Shown here: in pieces, positions 34,644 to 42,800 of the stretch
Layout: every line of letters starts with the position of its first letter
Numbering within the stretch: the first letter of the stretch is position 1
Origin: Lachnospiraceae bacterium
GTDB lineage: Bacteria > Bacillota > Clostridia > Lachnospirales > Lachnospiraceae
Length of the DNA: 64,000 nucleotides
NCBI GenBank assembly: GCA_017437785.1
Contig: JAFRXH010000062.1
Span: 1-64,000 of the forward strand
Reading direction: 5' to 3'
Program-made: the position numbers and the translations under genes
Notes under the pieces: generated by a model
Databases searched by the model: none
What the model was told of the DNA's origin: nothing
The model's input: the letters and a program-made list of their open reading frames with translations, nothing else

Positions 34644-34672
34644 TTGACATCGGCCGGCGGCGGTGGTATATT
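34644..34672 (+). promoter_or_regulatory. dapA-dapB promoter
   Basis: TTGACA (34644-34649), a 17-bp spacer and TATATT (34667-34672) give a start near 34679, exactly where the riboswitch begins. Confidence 0.9.
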
Positions 34673-34678
34673 CGTGCT

Positions 34679-34853
34679 TGTATAGAGGTTGCGGGATTTA
34701 TCAGTAATCCTTCTGATGCGCAGGGGCGCAGGAGAGGCAGGATGAAAGGAAAGACCGCCGAAGGGTGGACGGCCCCGAACGTTCATGCCTGGGGATGCCG
34801 GAAATACCGGTATCACTGTCATCTTTATTAACAAAGATGGGGCGCTATCACAG
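34679..34853 (+). promoter_or_regulatory. Lysine riboswitch (L-box) aptamer
   Basis: The leader carries lysine-aptamer hallmarks in order: TATAGAGGTTGCGG at the 5' core, CGCCGAAGGG in the middle, and CTGTCATC...GATGGGGCGCTATC at the 3' closing side, as in the Bacillus lysC leader. It precedes the lysine gene dapA and is followed by a terminator-like hairpin. Lysine binding should reduce expression. Confidence 0.82.
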
Positions 34854-34865
34854 AATGAGAGACAC

Positions 34866-34900
34866 GCCGGCACTTTCTGTATGTCGGCATTTTCGTTTTA
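34866..34900 (+). terminator. Riboswitch-controlled terminator
   Basis: GCCGGCA (34866-34872) pairs with TGTCGGC (34882-34888) over a nine-base loop, followed by ATTTTCGTTTT. It sits between the lysine aptamer and dapA. Confidence 0.75.
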
Positions 34901-34938
34901 TGAGAGATTTCCCCGCACACAAAAAGGAGGAAAAAGAA

Positions 34939-35826
34939 ATGGCAGTATTCAAGGGAGCAGGAGTGGCTATCACCACACCATTCAAAGCAGACCGCTCGGT
35001 AGACTATGAGCAGTTTAAGAAAAACATCGATTTCCAGATCGAAAACGGTACCGATGCGATAATCGTATGCGGCACCACGGGAGAGGCATCGACCCTTACC
35101 CACGAGGAGCATCTGGATGTTATCGAAGCATGTGTTAAGCATGTAAACGGCCGTGTGCCCGTTATCGCAGGTACCGGATCAAACTGTACGGAGACCGCTA
35201 TCTACCTTTCACAGGAGGCTGAAAAGAGAGGGGCAGATGCACTCTTAGTGGTAACCCCTTATTATAATAAGGCTACCCAGAAAGGTTTAAAAGAGCACTT
35301 TACCATGGTGGCAGAGAGTGTAAAGCTGCCCATCATCCTTTACAACATCCCCGGACGTACCGGTGGTGTGAACATCCAGCCCGAGACTATAGTCAGCCTT
35401 TGCAGGGAAGTAAAGAATATCGTGGGCGTAAAGGATGCTACCGGCAATATCTCCCAGGTTGCAAAGCTTATGAGCATTGCAGGTGATGATGTGGATCTGT
35501 ATTCCGGCAATGACGATCAGGTTGTTCCCTTGCTTTCGCTGGGCGGCAAGGGCGTGATCAGCGTTCTTTCAAACGTTGCACCCAGGCAGACACATGATAT
35601 GTGCCAGAAATTCTTTGACGGGGATATCGAGGGCAGCAGAAAGATCCAGCTTGAGGCGCTTTCGCTTATCAATGCGCTCTTTAGCGAGGTTAATCCCATA
35701 CCCGTTAAAAAGGCAGAGGAGCTTATGGGACACTGCAGCGGCGTTCTGCGCAGACCTCTTACCGAGATGGAGCCTGAACATGCGGCAGTGCTTGAAGCCG
35801 AGATGAAGAAATTCGGGATCTTGTGA
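34939..35826 (+). CDS. dapA: 4-hydroxy-tetrahydrodipicolinate synthase
   Basis: The 295-residue TIM-barrel aldolase condenses pyruvate with aspartate semialdehyde. Motifs are GTTGEASTL, YNIPGRTG (catalytic Tyr) and VGVKDATGN (Schiff-base Lys). AAGGAGG before 34939 sets the start; the frame is open further upstream through the riboswitch. It is the first gene of a lysine/DAP unit with dapB. Confidence 0.96.
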   Translation: MAVFKGAGVAITTPFKADRSVDYEQFKKNIDFQIENGTDAIIVCGTTGEASTLTHEEHLDVIEACVKHVNGRVPVIAGTGSNCTETAIYLSQEAEKRGADALLVVTPYYNKATQKGLKEHFTMVAESVKLPIILYNIPGRTGGVNIQPETIVSLCREVKNIVGVKDATGNISQVAKLMSIAGDDVDLYSGNDDQVVPLLSLGGKGVISVLSNVAPRQTHDMCQKFFDGDIEGSRKIQLEALSLINALFSEVNPIPVKKAEELMGHCSGVLRRPLTEMEPEHAAVLEAEMKKFGIL

Positions 35827-35845
35827 TAAAAGCGGAGGTAATCTT

Positions 35846-36604
35846 ATGACCAGGATCATAATGCATGGCTGTAACGGTAAAATGGGGCAGACCATAACAA
35901 ATATAGTAAAAGAAGACGCCGGTGCGACTATCGTGGCGGGAATAGATCTGTATGACGGCATACAGAATGATTATCCGGTATTTAAATCGCTGGCAGAGTG
36001 TAATGTTGAAGCGGATGTGGTGATCGATTTTACAGCCGCTCCCGCAGTGGATGCGCTGCTTGACTGGTGCGAGGAAAAGAAGATGCCTGTAGTACTGTGC
36101 TCAACAGGGCTTTCCGAAGCACAGGTAGAGCGTGCCACCAAAGAAAGCATCAAAAAGACGGCTGTGCTCAAGTCCGCTAATATGTCTCTTGGTATAAATG
36201 TACTGCTTAAGCTGCTTAAGGAGGCAGCAGCGCAGTTTGCGCCTGCCGGTTTTGATATCGAGATAGTTGAGAAGCATCACAACCTCAAGCTTGATGCACC
36301 TTCAGGTACCGCACTGGCACTGGCTGATTCGATAAACGAAGAGATGAACGGGCAGTATGAATATGTATATGACCGCTCACAGCGCAGACAGAAGAGAGAT
36401 AAGAAAGAGCTGGGTATCAGTGCTGTCCGCGGCGGGACCATCGTGGGGGATCATGATGTGATATTTGCCGGCACGGATGAAGTGATAACATTTTCGCACA
36501 GGGCATACAGCAAAGCGGTGTTTGCAAAGGGCGCGGTAGAAGCCGCAAAGTTCCTTGCAGGCAAAGAGCCGGGACTGTATGGTATGGAGGATGTCATCGG
36601 TTGA
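35846..36604 (+). CDS. dapB: 4-hydroxy-tetrahydrodipicolinate reductase
   Basis: The 252-residue product has the N-terminal dinucleotide motif HGCNGKMGQTI, the substrate motif EKHHNLKLDAPSGTAL (His-His and Lys) and the C-terminal oligomerisation region. It reduces the DapA product with NAD(P)H. GCGGAGG lies upstream; it shares the riboswitch transcript. Confidence 0.95.
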   Translation: MTRIIMHGCNGKMGQTITNIVKEDAGATIVAGIDLYDGIQNDYPVFKSLAECNVEADVVIDFTAAPAVDALLDWCEEKKMPVVLCSTGLSEAQVERATKESIKKTAVLKSANMSLGINVLLKLLKEAAAQFAPAGFDIEIVEKHHNLKLDAPSGTALALADSINEEMNGQYEYVYDRSQRRQKRDKKELGISAVRGGTIVGDHDVIFAGTDEVITFSHRAYSKAVFAKGAVEAAKFLAGKEPGLYGMEDVIG

Positions 36605-36616
36605 TTGAAAGAATAA

Positions 36617-36686
36617 GATCCCCGCGTAGGAAAGTTCGGCTACGGAAATCACAGATTTCCTGCCTCACTTTTTCGCTCAGGATGAC
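36617..36686 (-). repeat. Long-form hairpin repeat (reverse orientation)
   Basis: Read on the minus strand it starts GTCATCCTGAGCG. AAAGT/ACTTT and GGC/GCC stems follow, then GGAAATC-TGT-GATTTCC, and it closes with CGCGGGGATC. The structure is nested: ATCC/GGAT and GCG/CGC outside, AAAGT/ACTTT and GGAAATC/GATTTCC inside. It matches the copy at 43364 with paired changes. Confidence 0.8.
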
Positions 36687-36697
36687 ATGAAAGTAGT

Positions 36698-36730
36698 GTC
36701 ATCCTGAGGAACGTAGTGACGAAGGATCTT
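36698..36730 (+). repeat. Short-form hairpin repeat
   Basis: GTCATCCTGAGGAACGTAGT followed by GACGAAGGATCTT has outer ATCCT/AGGAT and inner AACGTAGTGACG-type pairing. It lies head to head with the long copy at 36617-36686, between dapB and the hisA-like gene. Confidence 0.75.
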
Positions 36731-36750
36731 TAAGGATATGAGGGTAGTGT

Positions 36751-37521
36751 ATGGAGTTTCGGCCCTGTATAGATATACATAACGGAAAAGTAAAGCAGAT
36801 AGTGGGCGGCAGTCTTACTGATGCGGCGGCAAAGGAGAACTTTGTCGCCGATAAGGATGCCGCTCATTTTGCGCGTCTTTATAAGGAAATGGGTATAAAG
36901 GGCGGGCACGTGATACTCTTAAACGGCCGCCCGGCACCGGAGTATGAAGCAACCAAAGCCCAGGCGATGCTGGCGTTAAGAACGTATCCGCAGGGGCTGC
37001 AGGTCGGAGGCGGTATCACACCGGATAATGCAGAGGAGTTTCTTGAAGCAGGAGCTTCGCAGGTGATAGTCACTTCCTATGTTTTCAGGGACGGTATGAT
37101 CGACATTGAAAGGTTAAGGGCCATGCGTGATGCCGTGGGCAGCGCCCGGCTGGTACTGGATCTTTCCTGCAGACGTAAGGAAGACGGAGCATATTATATT
37201 GTTACCGACCGCTGGCAGAAGTTTACGGATCAGATGCTTTCGGAGAGGCTTTTAAAGCAGCTGGAAGAATACTGCAGCGAATATCTGATACATGCCGTTG
37301 ATGTGGAAGGCAAGCAGAGCGGTATTGAGAGAGATGTGGCATGTATGCTGGGAGCATATGAGGGGATACCGGTTACATATGCCGGCGGCGTCCACAGTCT
37401 GGATGATATCGATACCCTGCGTGAACTGGGGCGGGGGCGTATAAATGTTACCATAGGTTCGGCACTGGATATATTCGGAGGCAGTATAGCGCTTAAGGAT
37501 GTTATGAAGAGGATAGGATGA
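36751..37521 (+). CDS. hisA: HisA, eukaryotic (HIS6) type
   Basis: The 256-residue TIM barrel begins FRPCIDIHNGKVKQIVGG and contains VGGGITPDNAEEFLEAGASQVIVTSYVF and YAGGVHSLDDI. This is the pattern of ProFAR isomerases of the fungal/plant HIS6 type rather than the usual bacterial HisA. It isomerises ProFAR to PRFAR in histidine synthesis. No other his gene is nearby; its stop overlaps a membrane-protein gene by ATGA. Confidence 0.88.
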   Translation: MEFRPCIDIHNGKVKQIVGGSLTDAAAKENFVADKDAAHFARLYKEMGIKGGHVILLNGRPAPEYEATKAQAMLALRTYPQGLQVGGGITPDNAEEFLEAGASQVIVTSYVFRDGMIDIERLRAMRDAVGSARLVLDLSCRRKEDGAYYIVTDRWQKFTDQMLSERLLKQLEEYCSEYLIHAVDVEGKQSGIERDVACMLGAYEGIPVTYAGGVHSLDDIDTLRELGRGRINVTIGSALDIFGGSIALKDVMKRIG

Positions 37522-38903
37522 AAGGGATAGCTGCCGTATACCGCGAAAACAGACGTTATATATTGTTATGTCTGGGGCTTAGCCTGGCTTTTTCGGTGAT
37601 CGTATTCGGCGGAGGATTCCGCAGCTTTGCATCATCGACAGAGGAGGTACTGGCGATAGGCGGAAGCTTTGGCGTGCTGCTTGCAACGATAGTAAGCAGC
37701 GGCTTTATCGAGGGCTTTGACCGCAGTCTGGCCATGGTGATAATATCGGCGACATCCCTGGCAAGCATGGCAGGACACAGTGCAGGGCTAAAGGCATTTG
37801 ATTTTCTGGACCGGTTCTCCTTCGGACTGTTTGAAAATCTGTATTTCAGCATCATCATGCTGGTATGGTTCGGACTGCCGCTTTTGTTAAAGGCGTTCAA
37901 TGTGACAAATGCCATAGGGATCTCTTTGGAGAATGCGCTTAAGAAGCTGGACGGCGTACTGCTCCTCATCATTGCGATGTCTCAGGTGATAGCAAATTCG
38001 GAACCGTCAGACAGTGTAATGGCTGCGGCGCCCGAAGTGACGGCTTTAGGAGCGGTGACGGTGACACCGGCCATGGGCTTTCTGATCAACGGCCTGGAAA
38101 CTGTGGCGTGCTTTTTTGCACTGGTGTTAATGCTGGTGATATTCTTCCTTACCCGGTACCTGTTTTTGCTGGTAGATATTGTACTGGTACCGGTATCGAC
38201 ATTTATACCTTTTGTTTCGGCAGGGGTGATACTTGGCAAGCTTCTGGCGATATTTCTGCTGATAGTAATGGCGATATATCTGCCGATCCTGTTCGTTTTG
38301 GTACTGATAGCTACAGTGGCCGTTGGAGCAATGCTTTTTGCTGTGGCCTACAGGGCATGCAGATACTTCGGAAATATCTATGCAAAGCCCCTTATAAAGA
38401 AGATATTTGGCGGATACGATAAGGAAAAGCCGCTTGTGGATGAAAAGCTTCCTAAAAAGATCAGGACCTTCCTTGAAGGCAGCAATGTACGTATGGTGAT
38501 ACCCGCGTATCTGCTTAAGCATGCTGCAGGTGCAAAGTACATGCACAGATGGGACCGCTGGTGGCTGGTATGCACCGATACGGAACGTTTTATCTGCAAG
38601 GGGGTCTTTGGAAAGGAAGAATGCTACAAGCTGCCGTTATACAATACGCAGCAGCAGAAGATGTTCATCAATCAGTTTGCGGCTTATATAGAGATATTTA
38701 ATATCTGCGGACCGGAGGAAAGCTTAAATAAGGTGTTCTTCAATATCCCCAGGCAGTTCCATCTGGTTTTCAGCAAGGAGTATTTCTACCGTTATCAGGA
38801 GATAAAAGCGATGACGGGCTTTGTGGATCTGGCAGAGTATAAACAGTATCTTAAGCAGTTTATGCCGCAAAGGGGCGGGATACTTAAAAAGCTGGGCTTT
38901 TAA
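37518..38903 (+). CDS. Unknown polytopic membrane protein
   Basis: I do not recognise this 461-residue protein. It has about eight to ten hydrophobic helices (about 12-270) and a soluble basic C-terminal domain of about 170 residues that starts near GGYDKEKPLVDEKLPKK and ends QRGGILKKLGF. It is translationally coupled to the HIS6-type gene, though no functional link is known. A terminator follows. Confidence 0.75.
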   Translation: MKGIAAVYRENRRYILLCLGLSLAFSVIVFGGGFRSFASSTEEVLAIGGSFGVLLATIVSSGFIEGFDRSLAMVIISATSLASMAGHSAGLKAFDFLDRFSFGLFENLYFSIIMLVWFGLPLLLKAFNVTNAIGISLENALKKLDGVLLLIIAMSQVIANSEPSDSVMAAAPEVTALGAVTVTPAMGFLINGLETVACFFALVLMLVIFFLTRYLFLLVDIVLVPVSTFIPFVSAGVILGKLLAIFLLIVMAIYLPILFVLVLIATVAVGAMLFAVAYRACRYFGNIYAKPLIKKIFGGYDKEKPLVDEKLPKKIRTFLEGSNVRMVIPAYLLKHAAGAKYMHRWDRWWLVCTDTERFICKGVFGKEECYKLPLYNTQQQKMFINQFAAYIEIFNICGPEESLNKVFFNIPRQFHLVFSKEYFYRYQEIKAMTGFVDLAEYKQYLKQFMPQRGGILKKLGF

Positions 38904-38906
38904 GAT

Positions 38907-38936
38907 AAGGGGCTTGAAAAGCCCTTTATTGTGTGG
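38907..38936 (+). terminator. Terminator after the membrane-protein gene
   Basis: AAGGGGCTT-GAA-AAGCCCTTT forms a nine-bp stem (one G-T) followed by ATTGTGTGG; the T tract is short. Confidence 0.65.
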
Positions 38937-39020
38937 TAAGATGGCTCACATCTGAGTCGTAAGTGTTCTGAGCACGTTCGTTTGGATCATCATGTAAGGT
39001 AAATACGGACATACCTCATT

Positions 39021-39053
39021 TAGCGCCTTTTAGTATTATTGGCGTTTTTTTTG
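39021..39053 (+). terminator. Possible terminator/attenuator before comM
   Basis: AGCGCC and GGCGTTTTTTTT flank a 13-nt AT-rich loop, giving a short four- to five-bp stem with an eight-T run. It lies just upstream of the comM ribosome site, so it could attenuate that gene. AGGTA/TACCT at about 38997-39016 is another small inverted repeat. Confidence 0.45.
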
Positions 39054-39074
39054 CGTGCAAAAAAGGAGGTAAAA

Positions 39075-40619
39075 ATGGTAATCAGTGTAATGACCGGGGC
39101 ATTGTGCGGGATCGAATGCAGCCCGGTGATGGTGGAGGTGGATGTGTCAAACGGCCTGCCTATGATGGAGATGGTGGGGAGCCTGTCAAAAGAGGTAAAG
39201 GAGGCACAGATGAGAGTGCGGGTGGCTCTTAAGAATGCGGATATCCAGATACCGCCGCAGAGGATCACGGTCAACCTGGCTCCGGCGTCACTGCATAAGG
39301 AAGGCAGCCAGTATGATCTGCCCATCGCGGCAGCGATGCTGGCGGCGCTGGGACTTATTAACCCGGGGAGACTGGATAGGCTGTTCATTGCAGGTGAACT
39401 GGGACTGGATGGGGAGGTAAAGGCTGTGCGGGGCTGCCTTCCCATGGTATTAAAGGCCAGGGATATGGGGCTTAGGGAGTGTATACTGCCGAAGGCCAAT
39501 GCAGCCGAAGGAACAGTGGTAAGGGATATGAACATAGTGGGCGTGGGAAGTCTTGAGGATATGCTCGAATTCCTTAAGCTTGATGAGGCGTACCGGAAAT
39601 ACCGCTATGCAAAGCCTGCAGAGCAGGCGGGGGATGAAGGCATGGTATCGGTGCCGGACTTTGGTGAACTCTACGGGCAGGAAGGAGTAAAGCGGGCGAT
39701 GGAGATCGCGGCAGCAGGCTTTCATAATCTGCTGATGATAGGCCCGCCCGGGGCCGGTAAGACCATGGCGGCCAGGAGACTTCCCGGGATACTTCCGCCC
39801 ATCACCGAAGAGGAGGCGCTTGAAGTATCAAAGATATACAGCGTGGCCGGAAAGCTTAAAGGCGGTGGATTGATAAGAAACAGACCCTTTGTGGCACCAC
39901 ATCATTCGGCAACTCTGCAGGCCCTGGCGGGTGGCGGGCAGAACCCAAGGCCGGGTCTGATCAGTCACGCCCATAAAGGAGTTCTTTTCCTGGATGAAGT
40001 GGTGCATTTTACATCAGCGGCTCTTGAGGTACTGCGCCAGCCACTGGAAGATAAGAAAGTACTGATAGCCAGGAGCAGTGCGAGCTATGAATTTCCTGCG
40101 GAGTTTATGCTGGTGGCAGCTATGAACCCCTGTCCATGCGGGAATTACCCGGATCTGCAGCGCTGCCGCTGCAGCGAGGAACAGGTCAGGAGGTATTTAA
40201 ATAAACTGTCAGGGCCGCTCTTAGACCGTATAGATCTGTGTGTTGAGATGGGCAGGATAAGCCTGGATGAGTACAGGCAGAGCAATAACGGCGCCGGTAA
40301 TACCATCAACAGCGATATGATGCGTGAGCATGTGCTGGCGGCCAGAAAGGTGCAGGAGGAGCGCTTCGCCAATGAGAGGATATGTTTTAATGCGCAGATG
40401 GGCGTAGCGGAGCTGGAACGCTATGTGGCGCTGGAGGGAGAGGAGCGTGAATACATGGACAGGGTGTATGAAAATCTGCATTTAAGTCTGCGCTCCTACC
40501 ACAGGGTACTTAAGGTGGCACGCACGATCGCGGACATCGACGGGGAAGCGCAGGTCAAGCTGCCCCAGCTTAAGGAAGCACTGTGCTATCGCGGCGTGGA
40601 GGATCGGTATTGGAGATGA
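39075..40619 (+). CDS. comM: ComM/YifB family AAA+ protein
   Basis: The 514-residue product has the ChlI-like N-terminal domain (SVMTGALCGIECSPVMVEVD), Walker A GPPGAGKTM, LFLDEVVHF as Walker B, and a C-terminal Mg-chelatase-type domain. A zinc-like cluster CPCGNYPDLQRCRCS lies mid-protein. ComM is a hexameric helicase that promotes branch migration in natural transformation. The AAAAGGAGGT site fixes ATG 39075. dprA lies downstream after an inserted hicAB. Confidence 0.93.
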   Translation: MVISVMTGALCGIECSPVMVEVDVSNGLPMMEMVGSLSKEVKEAQMRVRVALKNADIQIPPQRITVNLAPASLHKEGSQYDLPIAAAMLAALGLINPGRLDRLFIAGELGLDGEVKAVRGCLPMVLKARDMGLRECILPKANAAEGTVVRDMNIVGVGSLEDMLEFLKLDEAYRKYRYAKPAEQAGDEGMVSVPDFGELYGQEGVKRAMEIAAAGFHNLLMIGPPGAGKTMAARRLPGILPPITEEEALEVSKIYSVAGKLKGGGLIRNRPFVAPHHSATLQALAGGGQNPRPGLISHAHKGVLFLDEVVHFTSAALEVLRQPLEDKKVLIARSSASYEFPAEFMLVAAMNPCPCGNYPDLQRCRCSEEQVRRYLNKLSGPLLDRIDLCVEMGRISLDEYRQSNNGAGNTINSDMMREHVLAARKVQEERFANERICFNAQMGVAELERYVALEGEEREYMDRVYENLHLSLRSYHRVLKVARTIADIDGEAQVKLPQLKEALCYRGVEDRYWR

Positions 40620-40648
40620 TTGACTGAATACGCACTGATGCGTATAAT
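40620..40648 (+). promoter_or_regulatory. hicAB promoter with operator-like inverted repeat
   Basis: TTGACT (40620-40625) and TATAAT (40643-40648) are 17 bp apart. A perfect inverted repeat, ATACGCA-CTGA-TGCGTAT (40628-40645), fills the spacer and enters the -10. It is a likely binding site for the HicB antitoxin. Confidence 0.85.
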
Positions 40649-40662
40649 ATAAGGAGGGGCTG

Positions 40663-40836
40663 ATGAAGAGACGAAAGCTTATAAAGGAAGTGGAAAACAA
40701 CGGATGGTGGATAAAAAGACATGGTGCAGAGCATGATATATATACAAATGGTAGTTCAGATGTTGCTGTACCCAGGCATCCGGATGTTAATGAAGAAACG
40801 GCGAAAGAGATAATTAAAAAAGTCAGGAGGGTATGA
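40663..40836 (+). CDS. hicA: HicA-family toxin
   Basis: The 57-residue product reads MKRRKLIKEVENNGWWIKRH, then GAEHDIYTNG, VAVPRHPDVNEETA and a lysine-rich helix. This is the double-stranded RNA-binding-like HicA fold with the catalytic His20 preserved. HicA toxins cleave mRNA. AAGGAGGGG precedes the start. Three bases separate it from hicB. Confidence 0.88.
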   Translation: MKRRKLIKEVENNGWWIKRHGAEHDIYTNGSSDVAVPRHPDVNEETAKEIIKKVRRV

Positions 40837-40839
40837 AAG

Positions 40840-41256
40840 ATGGCAGGAAAAATGGTTTATCCCGTGGTGTTTAAGGAGAATAAGAGTGATAAAGTCCCGT
40901 TTTATGTGTATGTTCCCGATCTGGGATGCGCTACACAGGGAACAGATTTTGCTGATGCGATAGAGATGGCAAGAGACGTGATAAATCTGACTATCGTTGA
41001 TATGGAAGATGAAAAGAAAGCTGTACCTGTACCGGGAAGCGTTGATCATGCGCTTAAGGACGGGGAGTTCATAAGTTATGTTGATGTAGATCCTGTAGCT
41101 TATCGTATAAGGCTTAAAAATCTTTCTGTCAGAAAGAACTGTACACTTCCGCAGTGGCTGGCATGTAAGGCTGAAGAAGCAGGGATAAACTTTTCAAAGG
41201 TCTTACAGGAAGCGTTAACGGAAAGACTGGGATTGGGAGATACCATGTATGGATAA
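40840..41256 (+). CDS. hicB: HicB-family antitoxin
   Basis: The 138-residue product has the partially degraded RNase-H-like HicB domain (YPVVFKENKSDKVPFYVYVPDLGCATQG, then DAIEMARDVI) and a C-terminal DNA-binding tail (LPQWLACKAEEAGINFSKVLQEALTERLG) of ribbon-helix-helix type. It should neutralise HicA and repress the promoter at 40620. Its 3' end overlaps dprA by eight bases. Confidence 0.88.
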   Translation: MAGKMVYPVVFKENKSDKVPFYVYVPDLGCATQGTDFADAIEMARDVINLTIVDMEDEKKAVPVPGSVDHALKDGEFISYVDVDPVAYRIRLKNLSVRKNCTLPQWLACKAEEAGINFSKVLQEALTERLGLGDTMYG

Positions 41257-42535
41257 AGACGGATTATACAGGCTGCAGCTGGCGTGTATTGCGGAGGTGA
41301 TGCCGCAGGCTGTACGCAGCTTAAGAAGAGAGTTTGGAAGTGCGGAGCGGATATGCGGTCTGGGTGCAGATGAGATCGACGCGCTGGCATATCTGAAGGA
41401 TGAGGAAAAGGCGGAACTCAAATCGGCGCTCAGGCGCGGGCTGCCCGTGGAGATGGCCGGATATATGGAGAAACATGGCATATGGATGGTATGCGCGGAT
41501 GAAGAAGGATATCCGGATAAAGTAAGGTGTCTGGAAGATGCACCTTATGCGCTGTTTGTGCGGGGGGAACTGCCGGATGCAAACAGGAAATGCGTATCGG
41601 TGATAGGAGCCAGGAAATGCAGTGATTACGGGCGGCGTACGGCGGAATACTTCGGGCGTGAACTGGCAAAGGCCGGGGTGAGCGTGATAAGCGGGATGGC
41701 GCGCGGGATCGACGGAATGGCGCAGGAAGCCTGTATCGATGCCGGAGAGAAGAGCTATGCGCTTTTAGGCAGCGGCGTGGATGTGATATATCCGCCAAGT
41801 AATAAAGGGCTTTATCATAAGCTGATAGAAAAAGGGGGCGTTATAAGCGAATATCCGCCGGGGCGGGAGTCACTTCCCTTTCATTTTCCTATGAGGAACA
41901 GGCTTATCAGCGCATTTTGCGATATCCTGCTGGTGGTAGAGGCAAGGGAGAAGAGCGGGACCTTTATAACGGTCAATTATGCGCTGGAGCAGGGAAAGGA
42001 TGTGTATGCGGTACCGGGACGTATAGAGGATGAATTAAGCCGCGGCTGTAACCGGCTCATCACCCAGGGGGCCGGAGTGGCCTATTGTGTGGAAGAAGTG
42101 CTGCTGGCGCTTACTGATACCGATAACAGACATAAGGGTGTCAGTGAACCGCAAAACGATGGGAGCGTAGAAGCTTCCGGTACATATTGTGAAGCAGACA
42201 GAGATGATAGCAGCAGAAGGATGGGCCGCATATGTATAAGCAGGGATAAGCCGGATGCAGACGGAAAGCACAGCGGCAGGGAGGATAGCGCTGCGGCAGC
42301 AGGCGGAAAGTATGCCGGCAGGGAGGACCATGCTGTGGCAGCAGACCCGCGCTGGAGCGGGGAGTTGCGCAGCGCGGTGCATAAATACCTCCTTGATGCA
42401 CCTATGACCGCACAGGACATATACGGCAGGCTGGGCAGGCCGGAACTTAAGATACAGGAGCTTTTAAGCGAGCTGATGCAGCTTGAGATAGAAGGACTGC
42501 TTTTGTGCCGCGGCGGCAGGTATGAGCTGGCATGA
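41249..42535 (+). CDS. dprA: DNA-processing protein DprA
   Basis: The 428-residue product has an N-terminal SAM-like region (about 1-75), the Rossmann DprA domain (about 80-290: SVIGARKCSDYGRR, SGMARGIDGMAQ, GSGVDVIYPPSN, SEYPPG, FPMRNRLISA) and a C-terminal winged helix (about 370-428). DprA loads RecA on incoming single-stranded DNA. The linker (about 292-368) is unusually long and contains two 14-residue repeats. The start lies inside hicB. Confidence 0.94.
   Translation: MDKDGLYRLQLACIAEVMPQAVRSLRREFGSAERICGLGADEIDALAYLKDEEKAELKSALRRGLPVEMAGYMEKHGIWMVCADEEGYPDKVRCLEDAPYALFVRGELPDANRKCVSVIGARKCSDYGRRTAEYFGRELAKAGVSVISGMARGIDGMAQEACIDAGEKSYALLGSGVDVIYPPSNKGLYHKLIEKGGVISEYPPGRESLPFHFPMRNRLISAFCDILLVVEAREKSGTFITVNYALEQGKDVYAVPGRIEDELSRGCNRLITQGAGVAYCVEEVLLALTDTDNRHKGVSEPQNDGSVEASGTYCEADRDDSSRRMGRICISRDKPDADGKHSGREDSAAAAGGKYAGREDHAVAADPRWSGELRSAVHKYLLDAPMTAQDIYGRLGRPELKIQELLSELMQLEIEGLLLCRGGRYELA
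42260..42343 (+). repeat. Tandem 42-bp repeat in the dprA linker
   Basis: Two 42-bp units encode DGKHSGREDSAAAA and GGKYAGREDHAVAA (residues 338-365). They keep frame, so the linker length can vary without harming either domain. Confidence 0.8.
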
Positions 42536-42575
42536 GACGCCGGGGCTTCTTTATGATCGGGTATCCGGAGTCTCC

Positions 42576-42719
42576 CTTTGGTGTCATCCTGAGGGCTTTA
42601 GCCCGAAGGATCCTGAATGCCTTTGGTGTCATCCTGAGGGCTTAGCCCGAATGATCTTGAATGTCTTTGGTGTCATCCTGAGGGCTTTAGCCCGAAGGAT
42701 CTTGAATGAGTAAATTGTT
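42576..42719 (+). repeat. Three tandem hairpin repeats, 44-45 bp period
   Basis: Copies at 42576-42620, 42621-42664 and 42665-42719 each begin CTTTGGTGTCATCCTGAGGG. Copies 1 and 3 have the full GGGCTTTAGCCC core with AGGAT; copy 2 has lost one T in the loop and reads ATGAT. The last ends GAGTAAATTGTTTT, like single copies elsewhere. GAGAC...GTCTC with inner CCGG...CCGG (42534-42573) forms another hairpin just before. No gene lies in 42536-42818. Confidence 0.88.
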
Positions 42720-42748
42720 TTCGATGAAGGTACGGAAAATATGGTTTG

Positions 42749-42800
42749 TTGATAACATTCTGTGAAAGTCGTATAATAAGGCGTGGAAAGGACACGCCTT
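42749..42800 (+). promoter_or_regulatory. Promoter with hairpin at the transcription start
   Basis: TTGATA (42749-42754) and TATAAT (42772-42777) have a 17-bp spacer. Directly after, AAGGCGTG (42778-42785) and CACGCCTT (42793-42800) form an eight-bp inverted repeat around the predicted start (about 42784). This is an operator or a 5' mRNA hairpin. Confidence 0.8.

Noticed and set aside
41100-42420. Several minus-strand ORFs of 60-122 residues opposite hicB and dprA
   Set aside because: They are low-complexity mirror frames of dprA with no ribosome sites.
42576-42719. Tandem repeats as a CRISPR array
   Set aside because: Units abut without variable spacers, the repeats form imperfect hairpins found singly elsewhere, and no cas genes are present.
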